DNA of 8,565 nucleotides from Lipingzhangella_A rawalii. Its GTDB lineage: Bacteria; Actinomycetota; Actinomycetes; Streptosporangiales; Streptosporangiaceae. The stretch covers positions 1 to 8,565 of the forward strand of contig NZ_JAVLVT010000023.1 of the NCBI RefSeq assembly GCF_031628175.1, in the 5' to 3' direction. The notes below the pieces were generated by a model. That model ran no database searches and was not told the DNA's origin. It saw only the letters and a list, made by a program, of their open reading frames with translations. A program made the translations under genes and the position numbers. Positions 1 to 6,804 of this stretch are shown in pieces; within the stretch, counting starts at the first letter, position 1; every line of letters starts with the position of its first letter.

Positions 1-150
1 CTCCACCGACGCCAGCAGCCCCACCAGATGTGACTGCGCCCGACGTCGGGCCTCCACACGGCCGAACACTCCCGCTACCAGTGCGAACGCATCCTCCAGC
101 CCCGCCTTCCACACCGAGACGTCCTCCACCGCCACATCATCATCCACCAC
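1..150 (-). CDS. IS701-family transposase, N-terminal fragment (truncated by window edge)
   Basis: The minus strand encodes about 50 residues that run off the window. They include FALVAGVFGRVEARRRAQ (minus-strand codons within about 80-20) and LVGLLASVE at the edge. This is the conserved N-terminal pattern of IS701-type DDE transposases (F..VAGRF.R.E.R.RA..Y..GLLA..ERKN). An in-frame stop lies at 174-172. There is no in-frame ATG, so translation must start at one of the GTG codons at 150, 147, 135 or 129. A GAAGG purine stretch lies upstream but rather far from them. The catalytic DDE residues would be outside the window, so whether the gene is intact cannot be judged. The plus-strand reading of the same bases gives only low-complexity Pro/His/Ser-rich translations. 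Confidence 0.7.
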   Translation of the reverse strand, partial: MVDDDVAVEDVSVWKAGLEDAFALVAGVFGRVEARRRAQSHLVGLLASVE

Positions 151-198
151 ACCGAAGAGGAGAGACAGCCTTCAACACAACGAACTACGGCTGTCGTG
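1..198 (-). mobile_element. IS701-family element, one end only (continues left of window)
   Basis: The outer end of an IS701-type insertion sequence that extends past the left edge. Read on the minus strand from base 198, the terminus is CACGACAGCCGTAGTTC, flanked on the outside by TTAG (plus-strand CTAA at 199-202), which fits the YTAR target known for the IS701 family. The second IS701-type element in this window begins at 5830 after the same TTAG. Its terminus TGCTCCAGTTGTAGTTC lines up without gaps, sharing the CAG and GTAGTTC blocks at the same offsets. The encoded transposase N-terminus lies just inside. The two elements are clearly different members, since their termini have diverged, so they are not a matched pair of one IS. 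Confidence 0.72.
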
Positions 199-369
199 CT
201 AACGACTCAGGACACTATGGTCGGGCAGGTAGCAAAAATGATCTTGGATCCTCCCAGCTTTCACAGTAAATCGCCTGCTCACGCCTTTAGTTCATATGGA
301 TATCTCGATAGTATCGGCCTGGCTGTCTGGCCAGGATTGGCCAGCTCTGAGGATAGGACTGTAGTGCGG
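199..369. other. Intergenic stretch with short symmetric motifs; no gene
   Basis: No convincing coding region. The stretch lies between the IS701 terminus and the candidate promoter of the riboswitch transcript. It holds an 11-bp palindrome CGATAGTATCG (306-316). It also holds a direct repeat TGGCCAG at 328-334 and 338-344, spaced exactly 10 bp, about one helical turn. CCTGGC (318-323) can pair with GCCAGG (330-335) around a 6-nt loop. This arrangement upstream of a promoter could be a regulator-binding region. No known operator consensus was recognised. Confidence 0.4.
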
Positions 370-399
370 TTGACACGTGTCAAGATCAACTGTAATAGT
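370..399 (+). promoter_or_regulatory. Candidate promoter with embedded 14-bp palindrome
   Basis: TTGACA at 370-375 is a perfect -35 hexamer. A -10 can be drawn in two ways: TGTAAT at 391-396 (good match, short 15-bp spacer) or AATAGT at 394-399 (weaker, 18-bp spacer). The -35 is part of a perfect 14-bp palindrome TTGACACGTGTCAA (370-383), so a dimeric regulator bound there would block RNA polymerase. Transcription would start near 402-407, about 40 nt before the riboswitch, which is the expected geometry. The palindrome is seen directly; promoter activity is inferred. Confidence 0.45.
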
Positions 400-445
400 T
401 CAACTACCTAGGTTTGTAGGTTCAGTGTCGACTCGGTCGGCGCTG

Positions 446-528
446 CCATAGTCGAGAGGCGCTGCAACGGACGATGTCCGCCACGCTCGATTATGGGTGC
501 AGGATGAAAGGGCGCCTCCTTTAGGAGG
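446..528 (+). promoter_or_regulatory. SAH riboswitch with Shine-Dalgarno sequestering expression platform
   Basis: Stem P1 pairs CCATAGTCGAG (446-456) with CTCGATTATGG (486-496), 11 pairs including one G-U. Inside it lie the conserved-looking strand GAGGCGCTGCAAC (456-468), hairpin P2 (CGGAC 468-472 with GTCCG 476-480) and GCCACGCTCG (480-489). These resemble the SAH-aptamer blocks GAGCGCTGC and GCCAGGCTCG. A pseudoknot forms between AGGCGC (457-462) and GCGCCT (512-517). Downstream, CCTCC (515-519) can pair with the Shine-Dalgarno GGAGG (524-528) over a TTTA loop. Pseudoknot and sequestering hairpin share bases 515-517, so they exclude each other. SAH binding should free the SD and switch expression ON, the mechanism known for this class. 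The nearby SAHH gene, which consumes SAH, supports the call. Confidence 0.82.
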
Positions 529-552
529 GTGACCTTGGCTTTCATCTGAGAT
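529..552 (+). other. Very short open frame behind the riboswitch SD (possible leader peptide or relic)
   Basis: The SD freed by the riboswitch (524-528) has no long ORF at normal spacing. The best-placed start is TTG at 535, 6 nt after the SD. It opens only four codons (TTG GCT TTC ATC) before TGA at 547-549. GTG at 529 is in the same frame but touches the SD. The next ATG, at 563, is 34 nt away. So the riboswitch controls a mini-ORF whose translation affects the downstream leader, or it has been separated from its original gene, or it acts on the transcript. The sequence shows the geometry only; function is inferred. Confidence 0.3.
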
Positions 553-923
553 TCGTATTTGCATGGGTAATTCCTCTTGTCTGTCGTTCACGATTCCCGC
601 TGGACACGCAGATTGTGAAATTTTTTCGAGATCAAGGGCATTTCTTGCTCAAGCGAGTCAGGTCTCAATGTCGGCTTCCTTGTTCAGGGCGGATTTTCGG
701 CTAGTCCGCGTGACCGCACTGTCCCTACAAGAACGGACTGCGGACGTTCATTCTTCGGAATCGATAAACATGGTCCGGGAGCTCAGGTGTCAAGGAATCT
801 GCACTGAACATCTTTCGTAATCATTTCCAGCGAAGGAATGTGCTCGACTGATATGGAGTGGTGGCCAGGTCACCCGAACCGCAGGATGTGGCATATTTAC
901 GCATCCCGATAGTGGAGAACGAA
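550..923 (+). other. Long leader / intergenic region before SAHH gene 1
   Basis: Nearly 380 bases lie between the riboswitch and the SAHH gene with no convincing gene. An 85-codon frame from ATG 563 has no SD, irregular third-position use and no recognisable product. Possible RNA structure includes GAACG (731-735) with CGTTC (745-749) and GCGGA with TCCGC within about 688-710. GCCAGGTCACCC (864-875) is complementary, with one bulge, to GGGTGACCTTGGC (527-539) at the riboswitch SD. No clear second promoter is visible. Confidence 0.35.
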
Positions 924-930
924 AAGGAGA
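924..930 (+). promoter_or_regulatory. Ribosome binding site of SAHH gene 1
   Basis: AAGGAGA lies 3 nt before the ATG at 934, measured from the end of the motif. The purine core AAGGAG is strong and fixes 934 as the start. Confidence 0.75.
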
Positions 931-933
931 GTC

Positions 934-2391
<1,458 letters not shown>

Positions 2392-2428
2392 GTCGGATCT
2401 CGCGGACATGCGGTAGTAGTACGTCTAG

Positions 2429-2473
2429 GGCTGGGGGCTCCGCACCGCCACCGATGGTGCGGAGCCCCCAGCC
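2429..2473 (+). terminator. Strong GC-rich hairpin terminator after SAHH gene 1
   Basis: GGCTGGGGGCTCCGCACC (2429-2446) pairs perfectly over 18 bp with the strand at 2456-2473, around a 9-nt loop. There is no T-tract, which is usual for intrinsic terminators in high-GC actinobacteria. It begins 37 bp after the SAHH1 stop, so the second SAHH gene is probably not simply co-transcribed. Confidence 0.85.
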
Positions 2474-2588
2474 TAGTATCGCGAACGTCTGGCTGCGCAC
2501 GACCGCAATGGAAACACAGACACAAGGGATCGCCGTGGCCGATTCTCGCGCGAGGGATGCTCTGCTCCACCGGCGACATTGATTCATC
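2474..2588 (+). promoter_or_regulatory. Short intergenic region that should contain the SAHH2 promoter
   Basis: Only 115 bp separate the terminator from the second SAHH gene. A 10-bp palindrome CTCGCGCGAG (2545-2554) lies 35 bp upstream of the ATG and is an operator candidate. No convincing -35/-10 pair and no SD before ATG 2589 are visible, so the transcript may be leaderless or nearly so. Confidence 0.25.
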
Positions 2589-3887
2589 ATGGAAGAATTG
2601 AACATATGCGGGATGTCACATGACGTCGTGAATCGCGATCTGGTTCAGGCAGGAGCCCAGCGCATAGATTCAGTCGAGCGCAACATGCCGGCGTTACGCC
2701 GGGTCCGTGAACGTTTCGCTGTGGAACGCCCACTGGAGGAGCTGCGAATCGCTGTGTGCATGCCGGTAACCGCCGAGACGGCCAACGCTCTCCGGACCCT
2801 GCACGCTGGAGGTGCGGAGCTCGCTCTGGCTTCCTCCAACCCCCTCCTCACCCAAGAGGATACCGCTGCCGCGCTTGTCGAGGAGTACGGAGTGGCGATG
2901 AACGCATGGGCGGGCCCGGATGCGATGAGCTACGAACACAACCTAACCACAGTCCTGGACAGCGATCCGCACTTGCTCCTCGATGATGGCTGTGACCTGG
3001 TGAACATTGTCCATCTGGAGCGGCCCGAGCTGCTGGACACTATCGTGGGCGGCTGTGAGCAGACCACGGCCGGCGTCACCCGACTGCGCGGGATGTGCAC
3101 CGAAGGGATACTGAAGCTTCCCATGGTTGCGGTCAGCGAGAGCTACACGAAGCAGATGATGGACAACCGGTTCGGCACCGGTCAATCCACCGTCGACGGG
3201 ATCATGCGCGCCACCGGATCCATGCTGGCCGGGTGTGTCGTGGTAGTGGCCGGTTTTGGTATGTGCGGACGCGGTTTGGCTGAACGGTTCCGCGGTATGG
3301 GGACACGAGTTGTTGTAACGGAGGTGGATCCGGCCAGAGCACTCGATGCGGTGCTACAGGGATACACCGTGTTACCCATGGCCGAGGCGGCCGCTATAGG
3401 TGACGTGTTCGTCACGGTCACAGGAAACCGCGATGTCATCCGTGCCGAGCACATCGCGCGGATGAAGAATGGCGCGGTACTTGCTAATTCCGGCCACTTC
3501 GATGTGGAGATCCATTCTGGAGTGTTGGCGGATCTCTCAGTGGAGGTCAACTTTGGGGTTTGTCCGCAGACTGACGAATACGTCCTGGACAACGGGCGTC
3601 GTGTTTTCCTGCTTTCCGAGGGATACCTAGTCAACCTCGGCGCGGGGGAAGGGAACCCACCCGAGGTGATGGACATGTCGTTGTCCGTGAAAGCACTCAC
3701 TGTCGAATGGCTGGCTCAGCACCACGCTGACATGTCACCTTGTGTGCTGGACGTCCCGGCCACCATTGACGCCGAGGCCGCCCGCCTGGAACTAGCCACC
3801 CTCGATGTTGGTATCGACCACCTGACGCCCGACCAGAAAGAGTACCTACATCCTGGCACAGCTAGCCGGTTTCCGTCATTCCACTAG
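2589..3887 (+). CDS. Divergent S-adenosylhomocysteine hydrolase-like protein, archaeal/Thermotoga-type, altered active site
   Basis: 432 residues of the SAHH fold, close to the short archaeal type (signatures SNPLLTQED 83-91, DNRFGTGQST 192-201, GFGMCGRG 222-229, NSGHFDVEI 300-308, VMDMS 360-364). It lacks the central loop of its neighbour and the C-terminal KPDHYRY tail. Retained (human numbering): Gln85 (Q89), Asp131 (in DDGCD 132-136), Lys186 (K188), Asp190/Asn191 (D192, N193), His301 (H303), Asn346 (N349) and the NAD acidic residue (E245). Changed: Glu156 to Q158, Thr159 to A161, Asn181 to S183, His353 to N356, Arg343 to Y346, and P59 at the His55 position. NAD binding is likely kept, but the substrate pocket is re-modelled. 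It could be a hydrolase for another thioether nucleoside, a resistant variant, or a regulatory pseudo-enzyme. The start could also be ATG 2613; neither has an SD. A TGA at 2580-2582 bounds the frame. Confidence 0.9.
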   Translation: MEELNICGMSHDVVNRDLVQAGAQRIDSVERNMPALRRVRERFAVERPLEELRIAVCMPVTAETANALRTLHAGGAELALASSNPLLTQEDTAAALVEEYGVAMNAWAGPDAMSYEHNLTTVLDSDPHLLLDDGCDLVNIVHLERPELLDTIVGGCEQTTAGVTRLRGMCTEGILKLPMVAVSESYTKQMMDNRFGTGQSTVDGIMRATGSMLAGCVVVVAGFGMCGRGLAERFRGMGTRVVVTEVDPARALDAVLQGYTVLPMAEAAAIGDVFVTVTGNRDVIRAEHIARMKNGAVLANSGHFDVEIHSGVLADLSVEVNFGVCPQTDEYVLDNGRRVFLLSEGYLVNLGAGEGNPPEVMDMSLSVKALTVEWLAQHHADMSPCVLDVPATIDAEAARLELATLDVGIDHLTPDQKEYLHPGTASRFPSFH

Positions 3888-3895
3888 CGAGAGTC

Positions 3896-3919
3896 CACGA
3901 ACCATGCGGAATGTTCGTG
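3896..3919 (+). terminator. Weak hairpin after SAHH2, possible terminator
   Basis: CACGAAC (3896-3902) pairs with GTTCGTG (3913-3919) around a 10-nt loop, starting 9 bp after the stop codon. The stem is only 7 bp and has no T-tract, so termination is uncertain; an operator is an alternative. Confidence 0.35.
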
Positions 3920-4195
3920 TAGAGCGCTGAACCATCCTGAGTTTGTGTTGGAAGATCTTGGTCCTGGAAACGAGGGTGGGGCATGTCAATGGAACACTAA
4001 ACTGAATGGTTTCTGAATTTGATTTTTGAGCATTTTCTCCTGAATCGACTTCCAGTCAAGAATGTCCAACTCGCTGAATGCTTACACAAAAAGCGGAGAA
4101 TCGGATTCATGAGGGGATGCATGTCCGAATTTGGATTCCGATGAACCTCCAGGATTAATTAAGAAGGAAGATTTCGATACAAGCCAGCTAGAAAT
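3920..4195. other. AT-rich intergenic region upstream of the exporter gene
   Basis: This spacer is visibly richer in A and T than the SAHH genes, with runs such as TTTGATTTTTGAG near 4017-4029. It contains the 11-bp palindrome GAATCGGATTC (4098-4108) and a related imperfect copy, GAATTTGGATTC (4127-4138), 29 bp further on. These could be paired binding sites for a regulator of the exporter. No regulator gene is in the window, and no protein-coding or RNA gene was recognised here. Confidence 0.35.
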
Positions 4196-4224
4196 ATGAC
4201 AAGATTCCATTTCTGCATTATGAT
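4196..4224 (+). promoter_or_regulatory. Sigma70-like promoter of the MFS exporter gene
   Basis: ATGACA (4196-4201) and TATGAT (4219-4224) each match the consensus hexamers at five of six positions and are separated by exactly 17 bp. Transcription would begin near 4231, giving a leader of about 38 nt before the GTG start at 4269. Confidence 0.55.
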
Positions 4225-4268
4225 GACCCCACAATTTCGGCGTTACTTGCATTAGAAATAAATATCCA

Positions 4269-5513
4269 GTGACCTCAAATAATTCCACCAAAGAAAATGG
4301 GAATATATTCTCATTATTTCTTGGGTCGGCATTCTTTTCTGGCCTCGCTGATGGGACATTTAAAGTGATTGTCCCATTGCTGGCCATTACGATCACCCAT
4401 AGCCCGGAAGCGGTTGGAATAGCCGCGGCGATGGTTTGGCTTCCCTGGCCGTTTCTAGCTTTATTCATAGGTGGAATTGCCGATCGACGGACTCCCCTTG
4501 GCATCATGTGGGCGGGCGAGTTGACGCGTGTCTTTCTGACGCTAATTCTCGTTCTCCTTTCGCTAGCAGAAATTATGAATATTTGGTTGTTCATATTGTG
4601 CGTTTTCGTGGTGGGGGCGGGATCCGTTGCGGTAGATATACCAGCTCAGGCGGTGGTTCCTAGGATCGTTGGTCCGACGGGTCTCGCTCGTGCAAACGGG
4701 CGTTTCCAGCTTGTCCAGTTGGGCACGGTGCAGCTTCTCGGGCCTCCGGCCGCCGGTTACCTAGTGGCACTCGGTGTATCCGGGAGCCTCGGCCTCATCA
4801 GCATCTCGTTCCTTATATCGGCGGTCCTGCTTGCCGCCACGATGCGAGGGATCAACTCGCACGCAGGAGTGGGCGAACAAGCCGAGAGAATACGGGAGCC
4901 CGTTTTTGCGAGTTTTATAGCCGGAATTCGATATATCGCAAAGCGTGCCGATGTGCTGCGGATTTCCCTGCAGGCTGGAGTAAGTAATTTTGCTTTTGCG
5001 GGGATTATCGCTACCCTCCCTCTATTTGCGGTGGAGCCAGGGCCACTGGGACTCTCGACTACAGAGTACGGATTCCTTTTCGCATCCGGAGCGGCTGGAG
5101 GAATTATAATGGGATTCTCTTCTCATGTATTCGCGATGCGTATTGGAGAGCGCCTTACGTTGCAAGCAAGCGTCCCTTTTCTCGGTGTATTCATCGTTCT
5201 CATTTCGGTGGGAAACGTGTGGCTGGTCGCCGTAGGATTGTTCGGATACGGCGCGGTCATCATGCTGTGGAATGTCGTCAGCGTCACTTATCGTCAGACC
5301 ACCGTGCCCCCCGAACTGCTCAATAGGGTGAATGCTACCTATCGATGGATATCATGGGGAGCCATGCCTGTCGGGGCTTCCCTAGGAGGTGTGCTCGTAG
5401 GAGCAATTGGAAGCGAGATGTATTTCATTATTCTCGCTATGTTTGCTTCACTATCCGGTGCCCTGTTTGCGCCTCGTAATAGGCATTTTCATTCCGCTTA
5501 TACTAACGAATGA
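4269..5513 (+). CDS. Major facilitator superfamily efflux transporter, 12 TM
   Basis: A 414-residue inner-membrane secondary transporter, probably a proton-driven exporter of a small molecule. Hydrophobic segments are regularly spaced along the chain, consistent with about 12 helices: first at about 17-43, a longer loop at 195-215 between the halves, last at about 380-400. The loop 2-3 motif is GGIADRRTPLGIM (68-80), followed by WAGELTR. YRQTTVPPELLNRVNATYRW (341-360), followed by a Gly-rich helix, is typical of the EntS/macrolide-efflux-like branch (MFS_3). Translation must start at GTG 4269: the frame is closed by TGA at 4224-4226 and has no other usual start between, though the SD is weak. 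The gene is less GC-rich than the SAHH genes, with A/T-ending codons at its 5' end, suggesting a separate origin. The substrate is unknown; proximity to two SAHH-family genes makes a nucleoside or thioether nucleoside a guess only. Confidence 0.88.
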   Translation: MTSNNSTKENGNIFSLFLGSAFFSGLADGTFKVIVPLLAITITHSPEAVGIAAAMVWLPWPFLALFIGGIADRRTPLGIMWAGELTRVFLTLILVLLSLAEIMNIWLFILCVFVVGAGSVAVDIPAQAVVPRIVGPTGLARANGRFQLVQLGTVQLLGPPAAGYLVALGVSGSLGLISISFLISAVLLAATMRGINSHAGVGEQAERIREPVFASFIAGIRYIAKRADVLRISLQAGVSNFAFAGIIATLPLFAVEPGPLGLSTTEYGFLFASGAAGGIIMGFSSHVFAMRIGERLTLQASVPFLGVFIVLISVGNVWLVAVGLFGYGAVIMLWNVVSVTYRQTTVPPELLNRVNATYRWISWGAMPVGASLGGVLVGAIGSEMYFIILAMFASLSGALFAPRNRHFHSAYTNE

Positions 5514-5524
5514 AATGTGGAGGC

Positions 5525-5829
5525 TTATGCAAAACTTAGTTTGAAGAAGTGGAGTGCTCGGACTGCATGAAAGGCAGTGGCTTATGCGCGAAGTGGTCTC
5601 CGATAGTCTATGAGCATGCATCGCCACGTTTGGAAGTTCGCGATTGCCCGTTCAATTACATAGCGAATCTTGTTGGTGTTTGTGTAAAATTCTAATTGTC
5701 ACCCCAGGAGCTCGCTTCCCTGTGGCATCCGGAACGGCGTTATTAGGTCAACGCCGATGTATCGGTTATCGCCGATGGAGTTTTCTGAGTTTGGGATCTT
5801 GTTAAGTCCTGACTCGCCAAAGGCTTTAG
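5525..5829 (-). pseudogene. IS5-family transposase, C-terminal relic with internal stops
   Basis: The minus strand encodes the C-terminal third of an IS5-type DDE transposase of the common actinobacterial kind. It runs from KAFGESGL through IGDNRYIGVDLITPF, NKIRYVIERAIANFQTWR and DYRRPLR to ALHFFKLSFA, with stop TAA at 5527-5525. It retains what should be the second catalytic Asp (GDNRYIG) and the catalytic Glu (VIERAIAN). Two in-frame stops, TGA at 5701-5699 and TAA at 5584-5582, show it is dead. The reading frame ends abruptly at TTAG (5826-5829), where the IS701 element starts, so that insertion cut it in two. The N-terminal half should lie beyond the right edge of the window. It begins only 11 bp after the exporter stop codon. 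Confidence 0.85.
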
Positions 5830-5831
5830 TG

Positions 5832-5859
5832 CTCCAGTTGTAGTTCTGGTTTGTCCTGG
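5832..5859 (+). repeat. Left terminal inverted repeat of the IS701-family element
   Basis: Begins CTCCAGTTGTAGTTC and matches the reverse complement of 8535-8562 at 25 of 28 positions. Confidence 0.85.
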
Positions 5860-5947
5860 CCTGGAGTCAATTGCCGGAGATGGCAGCACAAGGATCCCTT
5901 GATCTTGGGAAGCGTCGGACACACGAACGGCCACCGTCCGATCATCG

Positions 5948-6382
5948 ATGGGTGTGAAGACAACGAAAAAACCGGCGGTGGCCGCGATCACCAGCGTAGC
6001 CGCCCAGCGCTGGCCGCACCGGCTGAACGACCTGATCGCCGCGATCTCTGGCCGCATGGCCCGACCCGAGACCCGAAACACCGCCCATGACCTGCTGCGC
6101 GGACTGCTCGCTCCACTCCCGCGCAAGAACTGCTGGACCCTGTCCGAACACGCCGGCCACCCCGACCCCTACCGCTTCCAGCACCTGCTCTCCCATGCCC
6201 ACATGGACGAATCAGATCTGGTCGCCGACCTGCGCGACTATGCCCGCACCCACCTGGGCGACGACGACGCGGTCCTGATCCTGGACGAGACCGGCGACCT
6301 GAAGAAAGACACGGAGACGGTCGGCGTCCAACGCCAGTACACCGGCACCGCCGGGCGTATCGAGAACGCCCTGCAGAGCTGA
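5948..6382 (+). pseudogene. IS701-family transposase, N-terminal part (fragment 1)
   Basis: 144 codons that follow the IS701 transposase N-terminus: RPETRNTAHDLLRGLLAPLPRKN (40-61), the charged middle, then LILDETGDLKK (110-120) and VGVQRQYTGTAGRIEN (125-140). D113 should be the first catalytic Asp. After RIEN the family continues into about 100 residues bearing the second Asp, but here the frame runs into TGA at 6380-6382 after four aberrant codons. The remaining homology resumes near 6412 in another frame, so the middle of the gene has been deleted. ATG 5948 has no clear SD. Confidence 0.85.
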
Positions 6383-6783
6383 CCAGCTCAGGCACTAACG
6401 CAATTGACCAAACTCGGGGGCGTCACCGAACCACCGGTGAACTGGCGTTCTACCGATGCTACGCGCCCGAGGCGGTGCCAATGACGCGGCTGGTCGCCGT
6501 GACCGGACGCCGGTGGGCGCTCGAGGAGAGCTTCCAGCAGGCCACGAGTCTGGCCGGGTTGGACGAGCACCAGGTCCGCACCTGGACCTCGTGGCACCGG
6601 TGGAGCCTGTTCGCGATGCTCGCCTACGCCTTCCTCGCGGTATACGCCGCGATCGAGGCCCGCCAGAGCCCGCACGAGGACGGCGTGATCGCGTTTACCT
6701 GCACCGAGATCACGCACCTGCTCAACGCCGTGTTCCCCGGGGCTTCTGTTACCGAGCACGTGCTGGAATGGTCGCTGTTCAGA
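6383..6783 (+). pseudogene. IS701-family transposase, C-terminal part (fragment 2)
   Basis: The frame shifts relative to fragment 1 and reads RTTGELAFYRCYAPEAVP, then VAVTGRRWALEESFQ (with the likely catalytic Glu), AGLDEHQVRTWTSWHRW and a hydrophobic helix ending AFLAVYAA. This is the characteristic C-terminal half of IS701 transposases. Homology begins around 6412; the bases just before contain the deletion junction. Translation ends at ...EWSLFR where the IS1634-family element interrupts it after the target duplicate (6779-6783). Confidence 0.85.
6779..6783. repeat. Target-site duplication, left copy (TCAGA)
   Basis: TCAGA abuts the left end of the IS1634-family element and is repeated at 8473-8477. 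Deleting one copy plus the IS restores the host reading frame. Confidence 0.88.
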
Positions 6784-6804
6784 CCCGAGTCGTGCCGTTT
6801 TAGT
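6784..6804 (+). repeat. Left terminal inverted repeat of the IS1634-family element
   Basis: Matches the reverse complement of 8452-8472 at 17 of 21 positions. The transposase stop codon (6802-6800) lies within it. Confidence 0.85.

Noticed and set aside
30..269. Plus-strand Pro/His-rich frame, and a possible cation-efflux-like C-terminus in another plus frame
   Set aside because: The minus strand gives a clear IS701 transposase N-terminus with its terminal repeat and target, which explains the bases better.
731..749. GAACG...CGTTC inverted repeat as a LexA/SOS box
   Set aside because: The spacing and inner bases do not fit the actinobacterial GAAC-N4-GTTC pattern; kept only as a possible leader hairpin.
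563..820. 85-codon frame after the riboswitch as a regulated gene
   Set aside because: No SD within range (34 nt from the riboswitch SD), third codon positions not GC-biased as in neighbouring genes, and no recognisable motif.
2613..2630. TCACATGACGTCGTGA near the SAHH2 start as an operator
   Set aside because: The symmetry is imperfect and it lies in the coding region of SAHH2.
3182..3700. 172-codon minus-strand frame over SAHH2
   Set aside because: Antisense shadow of a conserved SAHH-family gene.
4082..4594. 170-codon minus-strand frame
   Set aside because: It runs antisense across the start of the well-supported MFS gene and has no family resemblance.
5743..6126. 127-codon minus-strand frame
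   Set aside because: It crosses the IS5/IS701 junction at 5829/5830 and is antisense to the IS701 transposase.
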